From Pseudomonas allokribbensis (lineage in GTDB: Bacteria > Pseudomonadota > Gammaproteobacteria > Pseudomonadales > Pseudomonadaceae), in contig NZ_CP062252.1 of the NCBI RefSeq assembly GCF_014863605.1, positions 6,177,501 to 6,241,500 on the forward strand: 64,000 nt of DNA, given 5' to 3'. Shown here piece after piece: positions 1-8,625 of the stretch. The position numbers and the translations under genes were made by a program. Every line of letters begins with the position of its first letter. The first letter of the stretch is position 1. The notes beneath the pieces were generated by a model. That model had not been told where the DNA came from and ran no database searches. It worked only from the letters and a program-made list of their open reading frames with translations.

Positions 1-92
1 CCGCCGAGGACGAAGATCCGGTCGCCGACCTCGGCCCCGGACACCTGCCGCGCCTGCTTTTGCGGTAGCGGCAGTGCGAGGTTGCTGTTCAT
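1..92 (-). CDS. ABC transporter permease, probable 2-aminoethylphosphonate importer (5' fragment)
   Basis: Only the first 30 codons are in the window; the gene runs off the left edge. It reads from an ATG at 92, which overlaps the TGA of the upstream ATPase gene as ATGA, so the two are translationally coupled. The visible N-terminus ([10 protein letters not shown], then a charged stretch up to VGDRIFVLGG) resembles the cytoplasmic lead-in of the permease of the putative 2-aminoethylphosphonate ABC system in pseudomonads. No membrane segment is visible yet. Substrate is inferred from context and a remembered family resemblance. Confidence 0.6.
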   Translation of the reverse strand, partial: MNSNLALPLPQKQARQVSGAEVGDRIFVLG

Positions 93-1168
93 CAGGCAAA
101 CACCTGCAGGCTGCGTGGCGGCAAGGCGACCATGATTTGCTGGGCGCCGAGGCGCGGCATGGCTTCCGGTGCCAGTTCGGCGAGCAAGGCGTGGCCGGGC
201 AATTGATCGAGCTCGAAGCTCATGCGGCAGCGGTTGCCGAGGAAAGTGATCTCGCGGACCTTGGCCGGGAACAGGTTTTCTTCGTGCACCAGCGGATTGA
301 CGTTGATCGCTTCCGGACGGCAGAACAGTCGGCCCGACGGGCTGTGGACGCTGCCGTCGGCCAGACGCAGGTTCATCCCGCCGACCTTGGCGTGGCTGTC
401 GCTGCTGCGCTGGAACGGCAGCCAGTTGCCCTGGCCGACGAACTCGGCCACAAATGGCGTGGCCGGGCGGTTGTAGATTTCCTGCGGGGTGGCGTACTGC
501 TCGACCTTGCCGTTGTTCATCACGGCGATGCGGTCGGCCATCAGCATGGCTTCGTCCTGATTGTGGGTGACCATCAGGGTGGTGATGCCGAGGTTGCGTT
601 GCAGCTGACGCAACTCGGTGCACAGATGCTCGCGGACGCGGGCGTCGAGGGCCGACATCGGTTCGTCGAGCAGCAACAGCGACGGCGCGGGGGCCAAGGC
701 TCGGGCCAGTGCGACCCGTTGCTGCTGGCCGCCGGACAACTGGCCCGGGTACTTTTTCTCACTGCCGGTGAGGCCGACCAGTTCCAGCATCTGACCGACG
801 CGACGGCGCACTTCATCACGGCCGCTGCCGGCGAGGCCGTAGGCAATGTTCGCTTCGACGGTCAGATTGGGGAACAGCGCGTAGGACTGGAACAGGATGC
901 CGTAGTCCCGAGCCTGCGGCGCGAGGTGGGAAACATCGCGATCGCCGAGGTACAACTCGCCACTGTCCTGCTTCTCCAGACCGGCGATGCAGCGCAACAG
1001 CGTGGTCTTGCCACAGCCCGACGGGCCGAGCAGGCACACCAGCTCACCGGCCGCGACATCGAGGGAGACGTTATCCAGCGCGGTGAAGGCGCCGAAGCGC
1101 TTCTGCACGCCGCGCACTTTCATCGGGGCGCCGGGGTTGGTCAGGGCAGTTGCGATTGCAGGGTTCAT
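92..1168 (-). CDS. ABC transporter ATP-binding protein, probable 2-aminoethylphosphonate importer
   Basis: This 358-residue ATPase would drive import at the inner membrane. It has the Walker A GPSGCGKT at residues 48-55, the Q-loop at about 94, the signature LSGGQ at 144-148 and Walker B LLLLDEP at 164-170. After about residue 240 there is a TOBE-like C-terminal extension, as in CUT1/MOI-type importers for spermidine, iron or phosphonate. It is first in an operon with the coupled permease. A LysR gene lies 107 bp upstream in the same direction. The 2-aminoethylphosphonate assignment comes from the resemblance to PhnT-type proteins and the LysR neighbour; a ferric-iron or polyamine substrate cannot be excluded from this gene alone. 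Confidence 0.75.
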   Translation of the reverse strand: MNPAIATALTNPGAPMKVRGVQKRFGAFTALDNVSLDVAAGELVCLLGPSGCGKTTLLRCIAGLEKQDSGELYLGDRDVSHLAPQARDYGILFQSYALFPNLTVEANIAYGLAGSGRDEVRRRVGQMLELVGLTGSEKKYPGQLSGGQQQRVALARALAPAPSLLLLDEPMSALDARVREHLCTELRQLQRNLGITTLMVTHNQDEAMLMADRIAVMNNGKVEQYATPQEIYNRPATPFVAEFVGQGNWLPFQRSSDSHAKVGGMNLRLADGSVHSPSGRLFCRPEAINVNPLVHEENLFPAKVREITFLGNRCRMSFELDQLPGHALLAELAPEAMPRLGAQQIMVALPPRSLQVFA

Positions 1169-1175
1169 GGACAGA

Positions 1176-1194
1176 CCTCATCAAGCAGATGAGG
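1176..1194. promoter_or_regulatory. Short inverted repeat in the leader of the ABC operon
   Basis: CCTCATC and GATGAGG form 7-bp perfect arms around AAGCA, ending 7 bp upstream of the ATPase start codon. The position is right for an operator or a 5' UTR hairpin covering the ribosome-binding region. No function can be assigned from sequence alone. Confidence 0.4.
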
Positions 1195-1275
1195 CAAATC
1201 CTAGAGTTGTAATGCGTCGGTCATATGGCAACAAGGCAAAATCGACCGATAGTGGTATTCAGGGATTTGGGTTGA

Positions 1276-2139
1276 TCAGGCCGGGGACATTTCCTGCGCC
1301 AGCCCGAGAAACGCCGCCGGCAACCGGGCGTTCTTGCGCTCCTTGAGGCAGTAGAGGTATTCGGGAATCTGCGGCGCATTCTCCAGGGTCAGCACCCGCA
1401 ACTGCGGATCATGCGGCACTTCCTGTCGGGCGATGATGCTGATGCCGATGTTGCGCAGCACCGCTTCGCGGATCGATTCACGGCTGCCGATCTCCAGCAA
1501 CGGGCCGAAACTGACCCCGGCACCGGCCAGCAATTCTTCGGTCAAGCGACGGGTGGTCGAACCCGGTTCACGCATCAACAGGGTATGCCCGGCCAGTGCA
1601 CTCAGCGTCACATGGTCATGCGCCGCCAGCGGATGATTGCGATGCACCGCCAGCACCAGCGGATCGCTTCCAAGCACCCGGCGGATCAGCCGTGCATCGT
1701 CGAGCAATTGCGACGATGCCGCGACATCCACCCGGTAATCCTCCAGCGCTTCGAGCACTTGCTGCGAGTTGCCGATTTCCACCGACACTTCCACCTGCGG
1801 CAGCCGTTCGCGGAAGGTCTTCACCAGATCGAGGATGTAATACGGCGCGGTGGCGGCGATGCGCAGGGTGCCCTGAACCTGACCACTGTTGCGCAGGAAG
1901 AACTCGATATCGGCCTCCTGCTGCAACAGCGCCTTGACCATCGGCAACAGCCGCGCACCTTCATCGCTGACACTCAGGCGCCGGCCGCCACGGTAGAACA
2001 GCTCCACCGAGTACTGGCTTTCCAGATTGCGGATCTGGGTGGTCACGGTCGGTTGGCTGAGGCCGAGCTTTTTCGCCGCCAGCGTGATGCTGCCCAGGCG
2101 GGCCACCATGTAAAACGCTTTCAGCTCGGCACTCAGCAC
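1276..2139 (-). CDS. LysR-family transcriptional regulator (probable regulator of the adjacent phosphonate-type importer)
   Basis: The 287-residue length is typical of LysR regulators. An N-terminal winged helix-turn-helix spans about residues 1-60 (GSITLAAKKLGLSQPTVTTQ). The co-inducer domain follows from about 88, starting at TLRIAATAPYYI. The gene lies 107 bp upstream of the importer ATPase, on the same strand, which suggests it controls that operon. In pseudomonads a LysR protein next to the 2-aminoethylphosphonate transporter is common. It begins 16 bp after the stop of the cadmium ATPase gene but is unlikely to be functionally linked to it. Confidence 0.82.
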   Translation of the reverse strand: MLSAELKAFYMVARLGSITLAAKKLGLSQPTVTTQIRNLESQYSVELFYRGGRRLSVSDEGARLLPMVKALLQQEADIEFFLRNSGQVQGTLRIAATAPYYILDLVKTFRERLPQVEVSVEIGNSQQVLEALEDYRVDVAASSQLLDDARLIRRVLGSDPLVLAVHRNHPLAAHDHVTLSALAGHTLLMREPGSTTRRLTEELLAGAGVSFGPLLEIGSRESIREAVLRNIGISIIARQEVPHDPQLRVLTLENAPQIPEYLYCLKERKNARLPAAFLGLAQEMSPA

Positions 2140-2155
2140 AACCGCCCCTCTTCCT

Positions 2156-4423
2156 CTATTTGCGCAACAGGCGCAAACCGTTGAACACCACCAGCAGGCT
2201 CACGCCCATGTCGGCAAACACCGCCATCCACATGGTGGCGAGCCCGGCGAAGGTTACCCCAAGAAAGATAGCCTTGATCACCAATGCCAACGCAATGTTC
2301 TGTTTCAGGATGCTGGCCGTGTTGCGGGACAAACAGATGAACGCCGGAATCTTGCGCAGATCGTCGTCCATCAGGGCGACATCGGCGGTTTCAATCGCCG
2401 TATCGGTGCCAGCCGCCGCCATCGCAAAACCGATCTCCGCCCGAGCCAGTGCCGGCGCATCGTTGATACCGTCGCCGACCATGCCGACCCGACGGCCCTG
2501 CGCGTACAGTTCTTCGATGGCTTGCAGTTTGTCGGTGGGCAGCAAGTCGCCCTTGGCCTGATCGATCCCGACCTGCGCCGCAATGGCCTGCGCGGTGTGG
2601 ACGTTGTCGCCGGTGAGCATCAGGGTTTTCACGCCCAGATCGTGCAACTGGCGAATCGCTTCGCGGCTGGTTTCCTTGACCGTGTCGGCCACGGCAAACA
2701 ATGCCAGCGGGCCGGAACGGTCGAGCAGCAGCACCACGGACTTGCCCTGTTTTTCCAGCGCGAACAGTTTTTCTTCCAGTTGCGGCGAGCAAAGGCCCAG
2801 TTCTTCCACCAAACGATGGTTGCCCAGGTGGTAGGCCTGGCCGTTGACCTCACCCTTCACACCACGCCCGGCCAGCGCTTCGAAGTTATCCACAACCAGC
2901 GTGGTGAAACCTTTATCCACAGCTGCGTTGGCGATGGCCAGCGACACCGGGTGATCGGAACGCCCGGCCAGCGCGGCGGCAATCGCCGGCGCCGTGGCGT
3001 CGGCGGTCGGATCGAGGGACAGGTAGTCGGTCTGCACCGGCTTGCCGTGGGTGATGGTGCCGGTCTTGTCGAGGGCCAGATAGTCGAGTTTGAAACCGCC
3101 CTCCAGGTACACGCCGCCTTTGACCAGAATGCCTTTGCGCGCCGCTGCGGCGAGGCCGCTGACGATGGTCACCGGGGTGGAAATCACCAGTGCGCACGGG
3201 CACGCGACGACCAGCAGCACCAGCGCGCGGTAGATCCAGTCGAACCACACGGCGCCCATGAACAGCGGCGGGATGATCGCAACGGCCAGGGCCAGGACGA
3301 AGACCACCGGGGTGTAGATTTTCGAGAACTGATCGACAAAGCGCTGGGTGGGCGCCCGCGCGCCTTGCGCCTGTTCCACGGCGTGGATGATTCGCGCCAG
3401 GGTGGAATTGTTCGCCGCTGCCGTCACCGCATACTCCAGCGAACCGGCCTGGTTGATGGTGCCGGCGAACACTTTGTCGCCGACGGTTTTTTCCACCGGC
3501 AGGCTTTCACCGGTGATCGGCGCCTGATCGATAGTCGAACTGCCGCTGACGACTTCACCGTCCAGCGCAATACGCTCGCCGGGTTTTACCCGCACACGGG
3601 CGCCGAGATCGATGCTTTTCACATCCAGTTCGACCCAGTTGCCGTCAGCCTGCAACACAGTCGCCTGCTCCGGGGTCATCTGCATCAAACCGCTGATGGC
3701 GTTGCGTGCGCGATCCAGCGAGCGCGCTTCGATCAGCTCGGCCACGGTGAACAGGAACATCACCATCGCCGCTTCCGGCCATTGGCCGATCAACACGGCG
3801 CCGGTCACGGCGATGCTCATCAGGGCGTTGATGTTGAGGTTGCGGTTCTTCAGGGCGATCCAGCCCTTCTTGTAGGTGGTGAGGCCACCGCTGAGGATCG
3901 AGATCAGCGCGATGATCGCCACCACCCAGGTCGGCGCGGCGCTGGTGAAGTGGATCACTTCGGCAGCGAGCGCACCGACGCCGGACAGCGCCAGCGGCCA
4001 CCAGTGTTTTTTCACCGGGGCGGCGGCCGGGGAATCAACGCCCGCCTCGAGCGGCTCGGCCTGCATGCCGAGGGATTTGATCGCGTCGATGATCGGCGCG
4101 GTGTCCGGCAGATTGTGGGTCACGCCGAGCACGCGGTTGATCAGGTTGAATTCCAGCTGCTGGATCCCGGCGAGTTTGCCGAGCTTGTTCTGGATCAGCG
4201 TCTGCTCGGTCGGGCAGTCCATCGCCTCGATGCGGAAACTGCTCAGCCGGGCGTCGGCGCTTTTCGCCTCACTCAGTTGTACCAGCGCCGGCGCAGCGGC
4301 TTTCGACGAACAGCAGGAATCGCCGCCGTGGGAATGCTTATGCACAGGCTGCAATTTATGACTGTGATCGTGCCCGTCGCCCGGTTTGTGGGTGTGAGGG
4401 TGGGTGTGCTGGGAATCGCTCAT
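2156..4423 (-). CDS. cadA: Heavy-metal translocating P1B-type ATPase (Cd/Zn/Pb exporter)
   Basis: This 755-residue inner-membrane pump exports Zn(II), Cd(II) and Pb(II). A histidine-rich tail (residues 6-32, many HxH) with a CC pair at 37-38 is followed by one HMA-like domain carrying MDCPTE at 68-73 in place of the usual CxxC. Membrane helices flank the actuator TGES (residues 314-317). The metal-site CPC is at 408-410 and the phosphorylation motif DKTGT at 452-456. The DCPTE metal motif and His-rich tail are seen in Pseudomonas CadA/ZntA. It is divergent from cadR across a MerR-type promoter, so induction by CadR is expected. Confidence 0.93.
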   Translation of the reverse strand: MSDSQHTHPHTHKPGDGHDHSHKLQPVHKHSHGGDSCCSSKAAAPALVQLSEAKSADARLSSFRIEAMDCPTEQTLIQNKLGKLAGIQQLEFNLINRVLGVTHNLPDTAPIIDAIKSLGMQAEPLEAGVDSPAAAPVKKHWWPLALSGVGALAAEVIHFTSAAPTWVVAIIALISILSGGLTTYKKGWIALKNRNLNINALMSIAVTGAVLIGQWPEAAMVMFLFTVAELIEARSLDRARNAISGLMQMTPEQATVLQADGNWVELDVKSIDLGARVRVKPGERIALDGEVVSGSSTIDQAPITGESLPVEKTVGDKVFAGTINQAGSLEYAVTAAANNSTLARIIHAVEQAQGARAPTQRFVDQFSKIYTPVVFVLALAVAIIPPLFMGAVWFDWIYRALVLLVVACPCALVISTPVTIVSGLAAAARKGILVKGGVYLEGGFKLDYLALDKTGTITHGKPVQTDYLSLDPTADATAPAIAAALAGRSDHPVSLAIANAAVDKGFTTLVVDNFEALAGRGVKGEVNGQAYHLGNHRLVEELGLCSPQLEEKLFALEKQGKSVVLLLDRSGPLALFAVADTVKETSREAIRQLHDLGVKTLMLTGDNVHTAQAIAAQVGIDQAKGDLLPTDKLQAIEELYAQGRRVGMVGDGINDAPALARAEIGFAMAAAGTDTAIETADVALMDDDLRKIPAFICLSRNTASILKQNIALALVIKAIFLGVTFAGLATMWMAVFADMGVSLLVVFNGLRLLRK

Positions 4424-4453
4424 TGGTCGCGTCCATGAAGGTGCCTGTTGCCA

Positions 4454-4484
4454 AGTAAAGACCCTGTAGCCACTATAGGGTCAA
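4454..4484 (-). promoter_or_regulatory. cadA promoter with CadR (MerR-type) operator
   Basis: On the minus strand, -35 TTGACC (4484-4479) and -10 TTTACT (4459-4454) are separated by 19 bp. This overlong spacer is the signature of MerR-family promoters. An imperfect palindrome at 4460-4482 (GACCCT...AGGGTC, 23 bp) fills the spacer and matches the place where CadR/ZntR dimers bind and untwist DNA. It lies between cadA (start 4423) and cadR (start 4508) and can serve both genes. Confidence 0.82.
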
Positions 4485-4507
4485 GCACCCCTTTGGAGAT
4501 CGCTGTC

Positions 4508-4957
4508 ATGAAGATCGGAGAACTGGCGAAACAGACCGATTGCGCCGTAGAAACCATCCGCTACTACGAGCGCGAAAACCTGCTGCCGGAACCGGCCCGC
4601 AGTGACGGCAACTACCGCGTCTACACTCAGGCCCACGCCGAGCGCCTGACCTTCATCCGCAACTGCCGCACCCTCGACATGACCCTCGAAGAGATCCGCA
4701 GCCTGCTCGCCTTGCGCGACAGCCCGCAGGATCAGTGCGAAAGCGTGAATGCGCTGATCGACGAGCACATCCAGCACGTCAAGGCGCGAATCGATGGGTT
4801 GTTGGCGTTGCAGACGCAACTGCTCGACCTGCGCCAGCGTTGTGGCGAAGGGCCGGAAGCGGATCAGTGCGGGATCCTGCAACGGCTGGAAGTGAGTGGC
4901 GGAGTTGTGGCTGCGGAGGTCGAGCATTCGCATGTGGGCCGCAGTCACGGCCATTAA
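4508..4957 (+). CDS. cadR: Cd(II)/Pb(II)-responsive MerR-family regulator
   Basis: This 149-residue metal sensor activates the divergent cadA. The N-terminal MerR helix-turn-helix starts MKIGELAKQT, with IRYYERENLL at 17-26. A dimerisation helix covers about 80-110. Candidate metal ligands are Cys77, Cys112 and Cys121 plus a His-rich tail (EHSHVGRSHGH), which is the CadR rather than ZntR pattern. The ATG at 4508 was chosen over an in-frame upstream codon at 4448 because MerR proteins begin at this motif and GGAG precedes it at a proper distance. Confidence 0.92.
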   Translation: MKIGELAKQTDCAVETIRYYERENLLPEPARSDGNYRVYTQAHAERLTFIRNCRTLDMTLEEIRSLLALRDSPQDQCESVNALIDEHIQHVKARIDGLLALQTQLLDLRQRCGEGPEADQCGILQRLEVSGGVVAAEVEHSHVGRSHGH

Positions 4958-4971
4958 GAACGCCAGAAACG

Positions 4972-5003
4972 ACTGAGGGAGCCATTTGGCTCCCTCAGTG
5001 TTT
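4972..5003. terminator. Bidirectional terminator between cadR and thyA
   Basis: ACTGAGGGAGCC and GGCTCCCTCAGT form 12-bp perfect arms around a 4-nt loop (4972-4999), followed by GTTTT on the plus strand. It lies between the convergent 3' ends of cadR and thyA and can stop both transcripts. Confidence 0.85.
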
Positions 5004-5016
5004 TGATCACCCTGCT

Positions 5017-5988
5017 TCAGACCGCCATCGGCGCGGTCATCGGCGCATGGTGCTCGTAGCCTTCCAGCGAGAAGTCGCTCGGCTCCACCAGCTCCAGCCA
5101 TTCCGGCTGATAAACACCCGTCTTGGCAAACTCCGGCACGCGATCCGAAATCTTCAACTTCGGCATGGCGAACGGCTCGCGCTTGAGCTGTTCGTTGAGC
5201 ATGTCGAGGTGGTTCTCGTAGACGTGGGCGTCACCGATGAAATAGGTGAACCAGCGCGGCGTATAACCGGTCAGGCGACCGATCAGGCTCAGCAGTGCAG
5301 CGCCTTCGGTGAGGTTGAACGGCGTGCCCAGACCCAGGTCGTTGGAGCGGATGTAGAGGGTCAGGGAAATCTCTTTGGTCTCGACATTCGGGTGGAACTG
5401 GTACAGCAGATGGCACGGCGGCAAAGCCATTTCATCGAGCTGGGCGCAGTTCCAGCCGTGGAACAGGATGCGGCGGCTGCCCGGGTCCTTGATGATCGTG
5501 TCAACGCACTGGCGCACCTGATCGATGGCTTTGTACAGCACCACGTAGGCCTGGCCGTCTTCTTCGCCCTGGGCAATCTGCTTGTAGCCGTTGCTCAGGG
5601 TTTGTTCGATGGCGGCGGTGTTGCTCAGCGGGATCTGCTTGTACGCCGGCCATTTGCGCCATTGCACGCCGTAGATTTCGCCGAGGTCGTCTTCGCCCTG
5701 GCGGAACGGGTTGGCCAGCCACTGGGCGTTTTCGTTGGCGTTCTGATCCCAGACCTTGCAGCCCAGCGCACGGAATTCCGCAGCATTGTTCACGCCACGC
5801 AGAAAGCCGCACATCTCGCCGATGGCCGATTTGAAGGCCATCTTGCGGGTGGTGATCGCCGGGAAACCTTCCTGCAGATCGAAGCGCAGCATCGCGCCCG
5901 GAAAGCTGATGGTGTTCACGCCGGTACGGTTGGCCTGTTTGGTGCCGTTGTTGATGACGTGCGACACCAGATCGAGATATTGCTTCAT
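5017..5988 (-). CDS. thyA: Thymidylate synthase
   Basis: Converts dUMP and methylene-tetrahydrofolate to dTMP. The 323 residues are longer than the 264 of E. coli; the extra length is an insertion in the N-terminal half, a form usual in Pseudomonas. The catalytic Cys192 sits in [11 protein letters not shown], and the folate/dUMP-binding segments GRLTGY and the following [14 protein letters not shown] are present. It starts 50 bp after lgt on the same strand; the lgt-thyA pair is a conserved operon. AGGT lies upstream of the ATG. Confidence 0.96.
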   Translation of the reverse strand: MKQYLDLVSHVINNGTKQANRTGVNTISFPGAMLRFDLQEGFPAITTRKMAFKSAIGEMCGFLRGVNNAAEFRALGCKVWDQNANENAQWLANPFRQGEDDLGEIYGVQWRKWPAYKQIPLSNTAAIEQTLSNGYKQIAQGEEDGQAYVVLYKAIDQVRQCVDTIIKDPGSRRILFHGWNCAQLDEMALPPCHLLYQFHPNVETKEISLTLYIRSNDLGLGTPFNLTEGAALLSLIGRLTGYTPRWFTYFIGDAHVYENHLDMLNEQLKREPFAMPKLKISDRVPEFAKTGVYQPEWLELVEPSDFSLEGYEHHAPMTAPMAV

Positions 5989-6038
5989 GAGTTACCTGTG
6001 TCCTTGAGCCCCGGCCAACCGCGCCGGGGTTCGAATAT

Positions 6039-6854
6039 TTAAGCCGTCGGTGCAACCGGTGCCGCCGGGGCACGACGGTAGGCCAGCCAGATCAGGAACA
6101 GCCCGCCGATGATCATCGGTACACACAGTACCTGACCCATGGTCAGCCAGTTCCAGGCGAGGTAGCCCAGTTGCGCGTCCGGCACGCGGACGAATTCGAC
6201 GATGAAACGGAAGATGCCATAGAACAGGGCGAACATGCCCGAGACCGCCATGGTTGGACGCGGCTTGCGCGAGAACAGCCAGAGGATCAGGAACAGCGCG
6301 ACGCCTTCGAGCGCGAACTGGTACAGCTGCGACGGGTGACGCGGCAGTTGCGCCGGGTCGCTGAACGGCGGGAACACCATGGCCCACGGCACGTCGGTGG
6401 CCTTGCCCCACAGCTCGGCGTTGATGAAGTTGCCGATGCGTCCGGCCCCCAGGCCGATCGGCACCATCGGCGCGACGAAGTCCATCAACTGGAAGAACGA
6501 CTTGCCGTTACGCTTGCCGAACCACAACGCCGCCAGCATCACGCCGATGAAGCCGCCGTGGAACGACATGCCGCCCTTCCACACTTCGAAAATCAGCGTC
6601 GGGTTGGCGATGTAGGCGCTCAGATCGTAGAACAGCACATAGCCCAGTCGCCCGCCGACAATCACGCCCATCGACAGCCAGAACACCAGATCGGAGAGTT
6701 TCTCCTTGGTCCAGGTCGGGTCGAAACGGTTGAGCCGGCGCGACGCCAGCAGCCACGCACCGCCAATGCCGACCAGATACATCAGGCCGTACCAGTGGAT
6801 TTTCAGCGGACCGATGGCCAGGGCCACCGGGTCGATCTGCGGGTAAGGCAGCAT
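6039..6854 (-). CDS. lgt: Phosphatidylglycerol--prolipoprotein diacylglyceryl transferase
   Basis: Transfers diacylglycerol from phosphatidylglycerol to the lipobox cysteine of prolipoproteins in the inner membrane. The 271-residue polytopic protein shows the HGG motif at residues 99-101 (MSFHGGFIG) and the Lgt signature [13 protein letters not shown] at 138-150. A GAGGAG ribosome-binding site lies just before the ATG. It is upstream of and cotranscribed with thyA. Confidence 0.96.
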   Translation of the reverse strand: MLPYPQIDPVALAIGPLKIHWYGLMYLVGIGGAWLLASRRLNRFDPTWTKEKLSDLVFWLSMGVIVGGRLGYVLFYDLSAYIANPTLIFEVWKGGMSFHGGFIGVMLAALWFGKRNGKSFFQLMDFVAPMVPIGLGAGRIGNFINAELWGKATDVPWAMVFPPFSDPAQLPRHPSQLYQFALEGVALFLILWLFSRKPRPTMAVSGMFALFYGIFRFIVEFVRVPDAQLGYLAWNWLTMGQVLCVPMIIGGLFLIWLAYRRAPAAPVAPTA

Positions 6855-6936
6855 TGCGACTCCTCGTTAGAGTTCAAATCTTCAAAATTCCCGGGCGACG
6901 CTGCCACCTCAGGATTAAGCCAGGATTGTGGCCTGC

Positions 6937-7719
6937 TCAGAACAAAAAGCTCAGCCCCACGCAGAACAGCAAAGCGGCGAACAGCCGTTTCAGCAACTTC
7001 GGCGACAACTTGTGCGCCAGCCGCGCGCCGAGACGGGCGAACACCATGCTGGTCAACGCAATGCCCAGCAGCGCCGGCAGATACACAAACCCGAGACTAT
7101 GGGCCGGCAGCAACGGATCATGCCAGCCCAGAATCATGAAACTTATTGCACTTGCCACGGCAATCGGCAGGCCACAGGCCGACGATGTCGCCACCGCCTG
7201 CTGCATCGGCACGCTGCGCCAGGTCAGGAACGGCACGGTCAGCGAGCCGCCGCCAATCCCGAAAATCGCCGACGCCCAGCCGATCACACTGCCGGCCATG
7301 GTCAGACCAAGCTTGCCGGGCACCGTTCGGCTGGCCTTGGGTTTGACGTCCAGCGCCAACTGCGCCGCGATCACCAGGGCGAATACACCGATGATTTTCT
7401 GCAGATTGGGCCCGGAGATCGCTTCGGCCGTCAGCGCGCCGAAACCGGCGCCGAGCAGAATCCCGACGGTCATCCACTTGAAGATCGGCCAGCGCACCGC
7501 ACCACGTCGATGATGTTCACGCACGGCGTTGACCGAGGTGAAGATGATCGTCGCCAGCGACGTGCCGACGGCCAGGTGGGTCAGGATCGACGGATCGAAG
7601 CCCTGCAAGGTGAAACTGAACACCAGCACCGGAACGATGATGATCCCGCCGCCAACCCCGAACAGCCCGGCCAGCACGCCTGCACAGGCACCCAGCGCCA
7701 GATAGAGCAGAAATTCCAT
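6937..7719 (-). CDS. TauE/SafE (DUF81) family membrane permease
   Basis: A 260-residue protein with about eight hydrophobic helices and two internal repeats, each with a glycine-rich loop: FGVGGGIIIVP near the N-terminus and FGIGGGSLTVP near the middle. This duplicated motif defines the TauE/SafE family, proposed to export sulfite or organosulfur anions. The ATG at 7719 was chosen because GGAGG precedes it and the family starts at MEFLLYLALGA; a longer frame to 7836 adds only low-quality sequence. The neighbours are not sulfur genes, so the substrate is open. Confidence 0.87.
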   Translation of the reverse strand: MEFLLYLALGACAGVLAGLFGVGGGIIIVPVLVFSFTLQGFDPSILTHLAVGTSLATIIFTSVNAVREHHRRGAVRWPIFKWMTVGILLGAGFGALTAEAISGPNLQKIIGVFALVIAAQLALDVKPKASRTVPGKLGLTMAGSVIGWASAIFGIGGGSLTVPFLTWRSVPMQQAVATSSACGLPIAVASAISFMILGWHDPLLPAHSLGFVYLPALLGIALTSMVFARLGARLAHKLSPKLLKRLFAALLFCVGLSFLF

Positions 7720-7847
7720 GCTGCCTCCAAGGCGCATCCCCAAAACCGGAGCGGCATGGTAACGGATGCATGGCCTTCGGCTCCACTGGCGATGGATGCA
7801 CGGACGATGTCTGCGTAGAGTGGGCAGAAAACACACAGGACCACCTT

Positions 7848-8594
7848 ATGTGCCTGATCGTTTTCGCCTGGCGGCCGGGGCATGCCCAGCCGCTGATCGT
7901 CGCGGCCAACCGTGACGAGTTCTACGCCCGGCCCAGCCTGCCGCTGGCCCAGTGGCCGGAAGCGCCGCACGTCCATGCCGGACGGGATCTGGAGGCCGGA
8001 GGCACCTGGCTCGGCCTCGGCGCCAATGGACGTTTTGCCGCACTGACCAACATCCGTGATCCGCATCAGCCACCGGCCCGGCGCTCCCGGGGCGAGTTGG
8101 TGGCGGGGTTTCTGACCGGAAACCTGTCGATCGATGACTATTTGTCCGACGTTGTCGCCCGTTCGCCGGAGTATGCCGGGTTCAATCTGCTGCTGGGCAA
8201 TGCTCATGAGCTGTGGCATTTCAACGCCCGGTCTTCGGAACCGGTGATGTTGCAGCCGGGCCTCTACGGGCTTTCAAACGCCGGGCTGGATACGCCGTGG
8301 CCGAAACTGCTCAAGGCCAAGGCTGCATTGAATGCGGTGCTGGATGATCCACAACCCGAGCAGTTGCTCGCGCTGCTGGGCGATGCTCAGACCGCGCCGT
8401 TTGCCGAACTGCCGGACACCGGCGTGGGCCTGGCGACCGAGTCGTTGCTGTCGAGTGTGTTTATTGCCAGCCAGAGCTATGGAACCCGAGCGAGTACGGC
8501 GCTGATTGTGCAGGCCGACGGGACGCGGCGGATGGTGGAGCGCAGTTTCGGGCCGTATGGCGGGCACTTGGGGGAAGTGGAAATCAACCTCTGA
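7848..8594 (+). CDS. NRDE-family protein (TANGO2-like)
   Basis: A 248-residue member of the NRDE family, named for the Asn-Arg-Asp-Glu motif, seen here as AANRDEFYARP at about residues 22-32. The Cys2 start (MCLIVFAW) is the conserved N-terminus and may act as an Ntn-type nucleophile after Met removal, as in related Ntn hydrolases. Bacterial function is unknown; the eukaryotic relative TANGO2 is linked to haem and lipid homeostasis. AGGA precedes the ATG. It is divergent from the TauE-type gene and convergent with ptsP. Confidence 0.85.
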   Translation: MCLIVFAWRPGHAQPLIVAANRDEFYARPSLPLAQWPEAPHVHAGRDLEAGGTWLGLGANGRFAALTNIRDPHQPPARRSRGELVAGFLTGNLSIDDYLSDVVARSPEYAGFNLLLGNAHELWHFNARSSEPVMLQPGLYGLSNAGLDTPWPKLLKAKAALNAVLDDPQPEQLLALLGDAQTAPFAELPDTGVGLATESLLSSVFIASQSYGTRASTALIVQADGTRRMVERSFGPYGGHLGEVEINL

Positions 8595-8595
8595 A

Positions 8596-8619
8596 GATCG
8601 CAGCCCGAAGGCTGCGATC
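8596..8619. repeat. Short palindrome of the Pseudomonas intergenic type (possible terminator)
   Basis: GATCGCAGCC and GGCTGCGATC are 10-bp perfect arms around CGAA. It sits in the 31-bp gap between convergent genes (NRDE and ptsP). The GATCGCAGCC core recurs in fluorescent-pseudomonad intergenic repeats. There is no clear T-run, so termination is possible but not proved. Confidence 0.6.
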
Positions 8620-8625
8620 CTGTGC

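Noticed and set aside
2522-4438. A 638-codon open frame on the plus strand opposite cadA
   Set aside because: It is an antisense shadow produced by high GC third-position bias; the cadA frame has clear P-type ATPase motifs and the shadow resembles no family.
6937-7836. Longer start (7836) for the TauE/SafE gene
   Set aside because: The extra residues are not hydrophobic or conserved, and the ATG at 7719 has GGAGG before it.
8596-8619. Possible CRISPR-like repeat
   Set aside because: A single palindrome with no spacer-repeat array; it fits an intergenic repeat or terminator.
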